Below are positions 1-7,350 of a DNA stretch of 19,227 nucleotides, one piece after another (position 1 is the stretch's first letter; each line of letters begins with the position of its first letter). Source of the stretch: CAKVOD01 sp050872805 (lineage in GTDB: Bacteria > Bacillota > Clostridia > Christensenellales > UBA1242); the NCBI GenBank assembly GCA_050872805.1, contig JBNMHN010000015.1, positions 1-19,227 of the forward strand, in the 5' to 3' direction. The translations under genes and the position numbers were made by a program. Below the pieces are notes generated by a model. It was not told the origin of the DNA. It saw only the letters and a program-made list of their open reading frames with translations, and made no database searches.

Positions 1-1
1 G

Positions 2-2833
2 TACAGACGCGTCATTAATAGAAACAACCGTTTGAAAAAACTTATGGAACTCGGTGCGCCTGAAGTTATTATTAGAAACGAAAAGCGTATGCTCCAAGAA
101 GCGGTTGATAGTTTGATTGATAATGGTAAGCGCGGAAAACCAGTTACGGGCGGCGCTAAGCAAAGAGAACTCAAATCTTTGGCTAGTATGCTCAAAGGTA
201 AGTACGGGCGCTTCCGTCAAAACTTGCTCGGTAAACGTGTCGACTACTCAGGTCGTTCGGTTATCGTCGTAGGCCCAGAACTCAAACTTTATCAAATGGG
301 TTTGCCACGTGAAATGGCACTTGAACTTTTCAAGCCATTCATTATGAAAAAACTTGTCGAACTCAATGAGGCACAAAACCTCAAGAGTGCTAGACGCTTG
401 ATTGAAAGAGAAAAACCAGTCGTTTGGGATGTCCTTGAGGATGTAATCAAAGACCACCCAGTTCTTATGAACCGTGCGCCAACGCTTCACAGGCTCGGTA
501 TCCAAGCGTTTGAGCCAGTCCTTGTCGACGGCAGAGCAATGAAGTTGCACCCGCTCGTTTGTATCGGTTTTAACGCGGACTTCGACGGTGACCAAATGGC
601 TATCCACGTTCCGCTTTCAATAGAGGCAAGAACGGAAGCAAGACTTTTGATGCTTTCAGCAAACAACGTCTTGAAACCTTCCGACGGCTCGCCAGTTATG
701 TCGCCTGAGCAAGATATTGTCCTTGGTGTATACTACATTACGGTCGAAAAGAAAAACGCGATGGGCGAAGGTATGATGTTTGGTAGTGAGGAAGAAGCGC
801 TTATGGCGTATGCCCTCAACATTATCGAACTTCAAGCGTCAATATACGTTATGCGCACCGCCGAATTTGAAGGCGAAACCGTGCGCGGCAGAGTCAAGAC
901 AACCGTCGGTAGAATTATCTTCAATAGATGTATTCCTCAATGTCTTGGACTTGTCGACAGAACAAAGCGCGAAAACGTGCTTAACTATGAAGTCAACGAA
1001 ACAGTTGAAAAGAAATTGCTCGGTAGCATCATTGCCGCTGCATTCCAAAAAGTCGGACAAACCGAAACAATTAAAACGCTTGACAAAATTAAGGCGTGCG
1101 GGTTCAAATACAGCACAGTCGCTTCAATTTCAATCAGTGTATTTGATATGGTTATTCCTAAAGAAAAGAAAGAACTTTTGGAAGAAACTCAAAAAGCAGT
1201 TTTGGAAAACGAAAAACTTTATCGTCGCGGCTTTGTTACTCACGCTGAAAAGGCTCAAAAGAACATTGAACTTTGGAACGCTACAACCGAAAGATTGAAG
1301 AAAATAGTGCTTAACAACCTTGACGAATTTAACAGTTTGAAGATTTTGGCAGATTCTAAAGCGCGTGCAAAGGCTGAACAAATCAACCAAATGTGCGGTA
1401 TGCGTGGTATTATGTCAAACACTTCGGGTGAAAAAGTTGATATTCCAATCAAGTCGAACTTCCGTGAAGGTATGTCGACAATTGAATACTTTATGTCTGC
1501 ACGTGGTGCTCGTAAAGGTGTCGTCGATACAGCGCTCAAAACGGCTGACTCAGGTTATTTGACTCGTCGTTTGGTTGTCGTTGCGCAAGACGTTGTCGTT
1601 TCCGAAATGGACTGCTTTGCGTCAAACGGCGAAAAACCACGTGGTGTTGTTGTTAAAGAACTTTGGGGTGACGACGCAGTTGTCGAAACTCTTGAAAGCC
1701 GCATTGTTGGTAGATACACTGTCAAAGACATTGTTGACCCTAAGACTAAAGAAGTCATTGTCAAGGCTGACACTATGGTTACGCCAGAACAAGCAAAACG
1801 CGTCGAAGATTCAGGCGTCAAAGAAGTTGAAATTAGAACTTGCTTGACTTGCTGCAGCAAACACGGCGTTTGCGCTAAGTGCTATGGTAGAAATATGGCG
1901 GGTACTGATGTTGTCAACATCGGTGAGGCTGTCGGTGTTATCGCGGCTCAATCTATCGGTGAACCGGGTACGCAGTTGACTATGAAAAACTTCCACAGTG
2001 GTGGTGTCGCAGTCGCTGCCGATATTACTAGTGGTTTGCCACGTGTCGAAGAAATCTTTGAAGCGCGCAGACCAAAAGGTGTCGCTACAATTTCGGATAT
2101 TGCAGGTAAAGTATCCATTAAAGACGTCGATAAACGTCAAGAAATCACTATCACAAGCAAGGACGGAGAGCAGGAATCCTACTTGTTGCCATATGGTAAA
2201 CGCTTGAAGGTTGCTGACGGCGATAGTGTCGAAGCAGGTGCTCCATTGACTGAAGGTTCGTTGTATCCAAATGACGTGTTGAGAATACGCGGCGTTAAGG
2301 GTGTTCAAGAATACCTCATCAAAGAAGTATTGCAAATTTATAGACAACAAGGTGTTGCTATCAACGCAAAACACGTTGAAATCATTGTTCGTCAAATGCT
2401 CAGAAAAGTTATGATTGAAAACCAAGGGGATACAAACTTCCTCCCAGGTCAAACAGTCGACATTACTGCGCTTGAAGAAGAGAACAAACGCGTTCTTGAA
2501 AAAGATGGCGAACCAGCCAGTGCAAGAAGAATCTTGCTTGGTATTAGAAAAGCATCCTTGGAAAATAGTTCATTCCTCGCAGCAGCAGCATTTGAAAGCA
2601 CTTCAAACGCATTGACTGCAGCCGCAGTGTGCGGAAAGATTGACCCACTTGTCGGACTTGAAGAAAATGTCATCGTCGGGAAACTTATCCCTGCAGGGAC
2701 GGGACTCAAGCAGTATCGTAGAATTGCCGTTCAAAAGAACGATAGCATAAAAGCGCAAATGTACGACAATTTGACTGCTGACGAAAGCAACAAGTACAAT
2801 CTCAACGAAACAACTGCAACTGAAGAAAACTAA
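2..2833 (+). CDS. rpoC: DNA-directed RNA polymerase subunit beta' (5' part missing)
   Basis: Largest catalytic subunit of RNA polymerase. The frame is open to the left edge: codons 2-31 read YRRVINRNNR, a conserved stretch of beta', so the gene begins outside the window; about 260 N-terminal residues are missing judging from B. subtilis RpoC (about 1,200 residues). Visible numbering from position 2: the Mg-binding NADFDGDQ motif starts at residue 191; the trigger loop (EYFMSARGARKG to GYLTRRL) lies near 493-525; the second zinc site is C538, C617, C624 and C627, with two extra cysteines, C614 and C618, beside it. The C-terminal end is normal and short. A TTG codon at position 32 is an internal Leu codon, not a start. 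rpoB would be expected just upstream. A strong terminator follows 17 bases after the stop, so rpoC ends its operon here. Confidence 0.98.
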   Translation, partial: YRRVINRNNRLKKLMELGAPEVIIRNEKRMLQEAVDSLIDNGKRGKPVTGGAKQRELKSLASMLKGKYGRFRQNLLGKRVDYSGRSVIVVGPELKLYQMGLPREMALELFKPFIMKKLVELNEAQNLKSARRLIEREKPVVWDVLEDVIKDHPVLMNRAPTLHRLGIQAFEPVLVDGRAMKLHPLVCIGFNADFDGDQMAIHVPLSIEARTEARLLMLSANNVLKPSDGSPVMSPEQDIVLGVYYITVEKKNAMGEGMMFGSEEEALMAYALNIIELQASIYVMRTAEFEGETVRGRVKTTVGRIIFNRCIPQCLGLVDRTKRENVLNYEVNETVEKKLLGSIIAAAFQKVGQTETIKTLDKIKACGFKYSTVASISISVFDMVIPKEKKELLEETQKAVLENEKLYRRGFVTHAEKAQKNIELWNATTERLKKIVLNNLDEFNSLKILADSKARAKAEQINQMCGMRGIMSNTSGEKVDIPIKSNFREGMSTIEYFMSARGARKGVVDTALKTADSGYLTRRLVVVAQDVVVSEMDCFASNGEKPRGVVVKELWGDDAVVETLESRIVGRYTVKDIVDPKTKEVIVKADTMVTPEQAKRVEDSGVKEVEIRTCLTCCSKHGVCAKCYGRNMAGTDVVNIGEAVGVIAAQSIGEPGTQLTMKNFHSGGVAVAADITSGLPRVEEIFEARRPKGVATISDIAGKVSIKDVDKRQEITITSKDGEQESYLLPYGKRLKVADGDSVEAGAPLTEGSLYPNDVLRIRGVKGVQEYLIKEVLQIYRQQGVAINAKHVEIIVRQMLRKVMIENQGDTNFLPGQTVDITALEEENKRVLEKDGEPASARRILLGIRKASLENSSFLAAAAFESTSNALTAAAVCGKIDPLVGLEENVIVGKLIPAGTGLKQYRRIAVQKNDSIKAQMYDNLTADESNKYNLNETTATEEN

Positions 2834-2849
2834 TAGAAATAGACATAAT

Positions 2850-2880
2850 AAAAAACGCTGATTTAGTTCAGCGTTTTTTG
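2850..2880 (+). terminator. rho-independent terminator of rpoC
   Basis: Perfect 12-bp inverted repeat (AAAAAACGCTGA, 6-base loop, TCAGCGTTTTTT) ending in a T run, 16 bases after the rpoC stop codon. Confidence 0.92.
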
Positions 2881-2970
2881 TCATTTTGTGATATCTACTA
2901 TATTTTCATATTAGTTTTTTCCGCTAACTTAATAAATTATGTTGCTACTATGTTCAAATTAATAAGGTAA

Positions 2971-3009
2971 ATAAAAAGCGCAGGGAACACATAGTTCCTT
3001 GCGCTTTTG
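2971..3009 (-). terminator. rho-independent terminator of the DUF2188 gene
   Basis: Stem formed by AAAAGCGCAGGGAAC and AGTTCCTTGCGCTTTT around a short loop. Read on the minus strand it ends in a run of T, just downstream of the minus-strand stop at 3017. Confidence 0.85.
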
Positions 3010-3016
3010 TTATAAA

Positions 3017-3802
3017 TCAATAACTGCTTTTCTTTTGGAATTTGCCGTCTTTTTTGTGAACGGAAAGTTTTGCGTCGTGCGCTTTTGCAAGTTCTTTTGC
3101 GACTTTCATTGCTTCTTCTTTCGTTTCGCAACGTCTTGTCGCGCGCGCGGCGCCTGCTTTTTTGACAACCCAGTTTTGCGCTGCTTTGTCAAATGAAACA
3201 CTGTATGTGTCATCAGTTTTCTTTTCTTCAGCCACTTTGGTTGTTTCTTCTTTTTCTGCTGTTTCTTCTGCTGCTGTTGTCTTTTTAGTAGCTTTCTTTG
3301 CAGTAGTTTTAGCAGGTTTTTCTTCCGTTTCTTTTTCGCTAGGGGCAGCTTTAGTAGTGGTCTTTTTGGTAGTCTTTTTTGGTTTTTCAGTAGTCTCAGT
3401 GTCTTTGTCAGCTTCAGCCTTAGTAGTCTTTTTTGTAGTTTTCTTTGCCTTTGGCTTTTCTTCTACAGCAGGTTGCTCCTCCGCTTCAACTGCTTCAGGT
3501 TGCTTTGTTTCTTCAGTAGGTTGTTCCTCTTGATTTTCCTCAACTTGAGGTTCTTCTTCAACCTTTTTGTTTTGTTTAGATTTTTTTGTCGATTTTTTGT
3601 TTTGTTTTGGTTGCTCAGTGGTTGCGTCCTCAGGTTCTTCTTCCGCGGCTTCTTCTACAACATCTTGCTTGACATCATCTTCAGTTTCTTTCAACTTTTC
3701 TTTGTCTTTTTTCGTTTGTACAAGCAAGACAACTAGAATAACGGCGAGAACAATTATAACTGCAATACCAGCAATTAGCCACCAATATTCGCCTATGTTC
3801 AT
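3017..3802 (-). CDS. membrane-anchored protein with Lys/Glu/Thr-rich stalk and C-terminal DUF2188 domain
   Basis: 261 residues in three parts. Residues 7-29 form one hydrophobic helix (start MNIGEYWW, then Ile/Val/Leu-rich). Residues about 33-196 are low complexity: first acidic, then repeats of KKTTKKTT and EEKP type, likely an extended disordered stalk. Residues about 197-258 match DUF2188: W211-V-V, then KKAGAARA, then an EEA helix, then LSVHKKDGKF. DUF2188 is a small domain of unknown function. The topology is probably a membrane anchor with the charged stalk and domain in the cytoplasm, because lysines follow the helix directly; this is inference. AAAGGAGG lies 6 bases before the ATG and fixes the start. 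The gene has its own promoter and terminator, so it is separate from the divIC operon upstream. The stalk resembles histone H1 tails in composition only; DNA binding is possible but not shown. Confidence 0.85.
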   Translation of the reverse strand: MNIGEYWWLIAGIAVIIVLAVILVVLLVQTKKDKEKLKETEDDVKQDVVEEAAEEEPEDATTEQPKQNKKSTKKSKQNKKVEEEPQVEENQEEQPTEETKQPEAVEAEEQPAVEEKPKAKKTTKKTTKAEADKDTETTEKPKKTTKKTTTKAAPSEKETEEKPAKTTAKKATKKTTAAEETAEKEETTKVAEEKKTDDTYSVSFDKAAQNWVVKKAGAARATRRCETKEEAMKVAKELAKAHDAKLSVHKKDGKFQKKSSY

Positions 3803-3843
3803 TTTTGCCTCCTTTTATGCAGAACATCTACATTTACAAGGGT

Positions 3844-3872
3844 ATTATAGCGTATTTTAAAATTAATTACAA
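3844..3872 (-). promoter_or_regulatory. sigma-A type promoter for the DUF2188 gene
   Basis: On the minus strand TTGTAA (3872-3867), a 17-base spacer, then TATAAT (3849-3844), about 42 bases before the ATG at 3802. Confidence 0.75.
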
Positions 3873-3958
3873 GGAATTAAACGATTTTAAATAATATTTT
3901 TAATTTTTTTTGTGTATATTTTATACTGCAACTGCTTAAATTGATGTTTTAATTACAT

Positions 3959-3998
3959 AAAAAAAACAACATACTTGCAATTTTTTGCAGTTATGTTG
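3959..3998 (-). terminator. rho-independent terminator of yabP-yabQ-divIC
   Basis: On the minus strand CAACATA and TATGTTG pair (plus an inner TGCAA/TTGCA stem) and are followed by a run of eight T. It lies 10 bases after the divIC stop. Confidence 0.85.
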
Positions 3999-4007
3999 AT
4001 ATTTTTA

Positions 4008-4283
4008 TTATTCGTATCTGTACTTTTTTTCGCCATTTTTGCCATAACCGTAATTTTCGCGGGCGTAGTCCTCAATGTTTTCGCTGATGTATTCGTTTTG
4101 ATTTTCGTAATATTCGACTTGTTTGCTAAGGTTATCAAGTTCGGCTTGCAGTTTGTTTTGATTTGCTTGCAGTATGCCACGATTAACAAACTGAAATATT
4201 AGTCCGATAATTAGTGCGACAAGAACAAGTGTTGCAACAACAGTGCCGACATTGATAATCATACGGAGTTTTTGTTCATTCAT
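4008..4283 (-). CDS. divIC: septum formation initiator, DivIC/FtsB family
   Basis: 91 residues, the usual size for the family. It has a short cytoplasmic N-terminus, one membrane helix (about residues 10-32), an extracellular coiled coil rich in Asn, Gln and Glu (about 37-70), and the family's C-terminal signature YARENYGYGKNGE. DivIC works with FtsL and DivIB in the divisome, activating septal peptidoglycan synthesis. The ATG is preceded by AAAGGAG. It lies 24 bases after yabQ in the same direction, the same order (yabP, yabQ, divIC) as in B. subtilis and many Clostridia, which supports the call strongly. The S1-domain gene yabR that often follows is not here; a terminator ends the operon. 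Confidence 0.9.
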   Translation of the reverse strand: MNEQKLRMIINVGTVVATLVLVALIIGLIFQFVNRGILQANQNKLQAELDNLSKQVEYYENQNEYISENIEDYARENYGYGKNGEKKYRYE

Positions 4284-4307
4284 ACCTTTTCTCCTTTTAT
4301 TTAGAGT

Positions 4308-4754
4308 TTACAAAATTAGTTTGCTTTTTGTTGGGTTGGTTTTTAACTTTTTTGTGTGCTGCTTGCGGTTCAAACGTTTCTTTTTGATAGGTTTTGACCG
4401 TTTGGCATTTGTGGATAAATTTTTTATATAATTATTTTTGACTTTAGTAGTAATGTTTATAAAATAATTATATAACAATTTTCTAAAACTTTCAAGCGTT
4501 TTAGAGAAAAATATTTTTTCAATCAAAATACCAACAACGAGACCGATGCACAAAAACAGGCGAAATTGTCCTAAATTGTAAAAGTGCATAAAGTAAATAA
4601 ACAATATTCCGCAAAGTATGCAAAAAACAAAATCAAAGCAAACCTTTTGAAAATGTTTGCTAAAATGGAAAAGGTCATATGTGAGTGCAACGCCAACGCC
4701 TAACCAAATGAATGCCAAAAACACATTGAATTGCCCGTATGTTTCAAAAAGCAT
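4308..4754 (-). CDS. yabQ: spore cortex biosynthesis protein YabQ
   Basis: 148 residues. Several membrane helices fill the first 95 residues (about 8-28, 38-58 and 66-85), including the family-like stretch GVGVALTYDLFHF near the first helix. The last 50 residues are highly basic (KKKRLNRKQ and KKLKTN), probably cytoplasmic. In B. subtilis YabQ is made in the mother cell under sigma-E, localises to the membranes around the forespore and is needed for cortex formation. The call rests on the helix pattern plus position: it sits 11 bases after yabP and 24 bases before divIC. Sequence resemblance alone is moderate, as is usual for this fast-evolving family. Confidence 0.88.
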   Translation of the reverse strand: MLFETYGQFNVFLAFIWLGVGVALTYDLFHFSKHFQKVCFDFVFCILCGILFIYFMHFYNLGQFRLFLCIGLVVGILIEKIFFSKTLESFRKLLYNYFINITTKVKNNYIKNLSTNAKRSKPIKKKRLNRKQHTKKLKTNPTKSKLIL

Positions 4755-4765
4755 AAATTTCTCCT

Positions 4766-5050
4766 CTATTTGACAAGTTTTTTGAGAAAGCCGCCTTTCT
4801 TTTTCGTGTCGCTGTATTTTATGCTTTTGATTGTTCCCAAAATTTCAACATCACCAGTCGCGACATCAATTTTTTGAACTTTCAAGCCCTCGCCCTCAAG
4901 CGTTAAAATCAACTTTTCGATGTATAAAACCGCACCCGTTTCGGTAGCACTCTCAACATTTGTGATGCCCGAAATGATAGTGCGATTTCTAGCACAAATT
5001 TCAATTTTATGTGTGCCAAGATTTACGTTTTGTTCGTTTAAATTTTCCAT
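4766..5050 (-). CDS. yabP: sporulation protein YabP
   Basis: 94 residues, typical of the YabP/YqfC family. The family pattern is visible: HKIEICARNRTIISGI near residues 14-29, then a block on beta strands ending TGDVEILGTIKSIKYS, and a basic tail (KKKGGFLKKLVK). YabP is a mother-cell sporulation protein expressed under sigma-E; its biochemical role is unknown. It is the first gene of a minus-strand operon with yabQ and divIC and is divergent from gyrB across 217 bases. The S4-domain gene yabO that commonly precedes it is absent. A weak AGAGGAA ribosome site precedes the ATG. Confidence 0.9.
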   Translation of the reverse strand: MENLNEQNVNLGTHKIEICARNRTIISGITNVESATETGAVLYIEKLILTLEGEGLKVQKIDVATGDVEILGTIKSIKYSDTKKKGGFLKKLVK

Positions 5051-5090
5051 AATAATTCCTCTTTCTAATGTATATTAATTGAGTTTTTAT

Positions 5091-5116
5091 AATATGATAA
5101 AAGTGCAAAATATGCC
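5091..5116 (-). promoter_or_regulatory. tentative promoter region of yabP-yabQ-divIC, sigma-E-like
   Basis: On the minus strand GGCATATT (5116-5109), then 12 bases, then CATATTAT. These resemble the sigma-E -35 (KMATATT) and -10 (CATACAAT) elements, but the spacer is two or three bases shorter than the known 14-15. Sigma-E control is expected for yabP and yabQ by family knowledge; the site itself is a weak call. Confidence 0.3.
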
Positions 5117-5148
5117 ACGTTTTGCGAGACAAAAATACAATAAAATGC

Positions 5149-5177
5149 TTGTAAAATTTGAGCAAATGTGCTATAAT
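5149..5177 (+). promoter_or_regulatory. sigma-A promoter of gyrB with extended -10
   Basis: TTGTAA (5149-5154), a 17-base spacer, TATAAT (5172-5177), with TG one base upstream of the -10. This leaves a leader of about 85 bases before the gyrB ATG. Confidence 0.8.
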
Positions 5178-5203
5178 ATGATTAATTATTTAAAGCATAT
5201 TTT

Positions 5204-5229
5204 GCGAATATTTTTGGCATAAAATTCGC
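5204..5229 (+). promoter_or_regulatory. inverted repeat in the gyrB leader
   Basis: GCGAAT and ATTCGC flank a 14-base loop within the predicted gyrB leader, about 40 bases before the start codon. This could be a small RNA hairpin or a protein site; nothing else supports a role. Confidence 0.25.
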
Positions 5230-5267
5230 TATAAAAATAGGGGCGCAAAGGCAAAAGGAGTGCTATT

Positions 5268-7214
5268 ATGAACGAAGAAATTAAGCAGGAAAATGTTGAC
5301 GAACTTGAACGCGAACTCAAGCATTCGACAAAGTATGATGAAAGTGATATTCAAGTGCTTGAAGGGCTTGACCCAGTGCGCAAACGCCCTGGTATGTACA
5401 TCGGCTCAACGGATGAGCGCGGTTTGCACCACTTGATTATCGAAATTGTCGACAACTCTATTGACGAAGCGCTTGCAGGCTATTGCGACAAAGTCCAAGT
5501 CACAATTCACGCCGACGGATCGGTGAGCGTCCGCGATAACGGTCGCGGTATCCCAACAGGTATGCACAAGACCGAGCACAAATCAGCAGTCGAAGTCGTT
5601 TTGACGAAATTGCACGCAGGTGGTAAATTCGGTGGAAATGGTTACAAAATTTCGGGCGGTTTGCACGGCGTCGGGCTTTCAGTCGTAAACGCGCTTTCAG
5701 TTTGGCTAAAGGCGGATATTTTCCAAAATGGAAAACATTATTTCCAAGAATATCGCAAAGGCACGCCGCTTGCGCCGCTTGCAGTTGCTGGAGACACCGA
5801 CGATCGCGGCACGCAAATTAGTTTTTTTCCAGATGCTGAAATATTTGAAACAATCGACTTTAACTACGACACTTTGAAAAATCGTTTTAGAGAAATCGCA
5901 TTTTTGAACAAGGGCTTGACAATCGAACTTATCGACGAACGCTCAAACCAAAACGTAACCTACTGCTTTGCAGGCGGTATCAAAGAATTTGTCGCACAAC
6001 TTGTCAAGGGCAAGGAAACGCTATTTCAAGATGTCTTGTACTTGCAAAAAGTTGCAAGCAATTATGAAGTCGAAATTTGTATGCAGTACACTGACACATA
6101 TGCTGAGGCAATCCATTCATATGCAAACAACATCAACACCGTTGAGGGTGGAACGCACTTGCAAGGCTTCAAAAATAGTTTGACAAAGATAATCAACGAC
6201 TATGCCGTCGCAAACAAAATTATAAAAGATAGTGAAAAACTTTCAGGTGACGACGTCCGCGAAGGATTGACGGCAGTCATTAGCGTAAAACTCACAAACC
6301 CGCAATTTGAGGGACAAACAAAAACAAAACTTTGCAACTCCGAAGTGCGTGGGTACGTCGAAAAAGTTATGGCGGAAGGGTTTGGCACATACCTAGAAGA
6401 AAATCCAGCAATCGCGCGCGAACTTGTTATGCGCTGCATAACTGCGCAAAAAGCGCGTGACGCCGCGCGCAATGCCCGCGACTTGACACGTCGCAAAAGC
6501 ATTTTGGAACATACTACACTACCGGGTAAACTATCCGACTGCACCGACCGCGACCCAAAGAACTGCGAAATATATCTTGTCGAGGGTGACAGTGCAGGCG
6601 GCACAGCAAAACAAGGTAGAGACAGACGCTTCCAAGCAATTTTGCCACTACGTGGTAAAATCTTGAACGTCGAAAAGGCGCGAACAAATAGAATTTTTGA
6701 GAACAACGAAATTAAGAGTATGATTACCGCTTTTGGCTGCGGCATTCACGAGCAATACGACGAAAGTAAATTGCGTTATCACAAAATCATTTGTATGACC
6801 GATGCGGATGTCGACGGTAGCCACATTAGAATTTTGATGCTGACATTTTTCTTTAGGTTTATGCGCCCACTCATTTCGCAAGGGCACGTGTACATCGCGC
6901 AACCGCCACTTTATAAGGTTGCAAAAGGTAAGGACGAAAAATATTTCTATTCGGACGAAGAATTGAATGCATACCTTGAAACAATCGACCAAAAGGGAAT
7001 AGAAATTCAGCGTTATAAAGGTCTTGGTGAAATGAACGCCGAACAACTTTGGTCAACAACGATGGACCCAGAAAACCGCATTTTGAAAAAAGTTACTATG
7101 GATGATGCGGAAGCGGCGGAAAAAATATTTGACCTATTAATGGGCGAAAATCCTGAACTTAGACGCGAGTTTATTCAAGAAAACGCAAAATTTGTCAAAG
7201 ACCTTGATATTTAA
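5268..7214 (+). CDS. gyrB: DNA gyrase subunit B
   Basis: 648 residues, normal for a Gram-positive GyrB. It is the ATPase subunit of gyrase, which introduces negative supercoils. In the GHKL ATPase domain are the hydrolysis residue E59, N63 of VDNSIDEAL, D90 of VRDNGRG and the lid loop GGLHGVGLS (130-138). The transducer loop QTK is at 350-352. The TOPRIM domain has EGDSAGG (439-445) and the metal-binding DADVDGS (512-518); PLRGKILNVEKA follows at 460-471. The C-terminal tail with YKGLGEMN is complete. AAAGGAG sits 7 bases before the ATG. gyrA follows after 136 bases. The more usual neighbour recF is not upstream; yabP is, in divergent orientation. GyrB rather than ParE is preferred because gyrA follows and carries a GyrA-type C-terminal domain. 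Confidence 0.97.
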   Translation: MNEEIKQENVDELERELKHSTKYDESDIQVLEGLDPVRKRPGMYIGSTDERGLHHLIIEIVDNSIDEALAGYCDKVQVTIHADGSVSVRDNGRGIPTGMHKTEHKSAVEVVLTKLHAGGKFGGNGYKISGGLHGVGLSVVNALSVWLKADIFQNGKHYFQEYRKGTPLAPLAVAGDTDDRGTQISFFPDAEIFETIDFNYDTLKNRFREIAFLNKGLTIELIDERSNQNVTYCFAGGIKEFVAQLVKGKETLFQDVLYLQKVASNYEVEICMQYTDTYAEAIHSYANNINTVEGGTHLQGFKNSLTKIINDYAVANKIIKDSEKLSGDDVREGLTAVISVKLTNPQFEGQTKTKLCNSEVRGYVEKVMAEGFGTYLEENPAIARELVMRCITAQKARDAARNARDLTRRKSILEHTTLPGKLSDCTDRDPKNCEIYLVEGDSAGGTAKQGRDRRFQAILPLRGKILNVEKARTNRIFENNEIKSMITAFGCGIHEQYDESKLRYHKIICMTDADVDGSHIRILMLTFFFRFMRPLISQGHVYIAQPPLYKVAKGKDEKYFYSDEELNAYLETIDQKGIEIQRYKGLGEMNAEQLWSTTMDPENRILKKVTMDDAEAAEKIFDLLMGENPELRREFIQENAKFVKDLDI

Positions 7215-7245
7215 TATAAATTGTTTCTATTTTATAAAGTATAAA

Positions 7246-7333
7246 AAATGCTCTAAGCAAGGCAAATGCTGACTTTTAATAGCAAAATGCTGCATAAAAA
7301 ATAATATGTGATGTAAGTTTTCAAAAATTTACA
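7246..7333 (+). promoter_or_regulatory. gyrB-gyrA intergenic region with hairpin before gyrA
   Basis: The 136-base gap has three copies of AAATGCT (7246, 7264, 7285) and an inverted repeat: TGTAAGTTTT (7312-7321), two bases, AAAATTTACA (7324-7333), with one mismatched pair. The repeat ends 5 bases before the GGAG ribosome site of gyrA. No convincing promoter or terminator is seen, so gyrA is probably read from the gyrB promoter, perhaps with the hairpin modulating translation (inference). Confidence 0.35.
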
Positions 7334-7350
7334 TTGCGTGGAGAAAAATC

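Noticed and set aside
248..607. Antiparallel open frame within rpoC
   Set aside because: Shadow of a highly conserved coding region; no ribosome site and no family-like content. The same holds for the other frames inside rpoC, gyrB and gyrA.
3162..3860. Plus-strand frames rich in Phe, Ser and Val opposite the DUF2188 gene
   Set aside because: They are the complement of the Lys/Glu/Thr-rich stalk; low complexity explains their openness.
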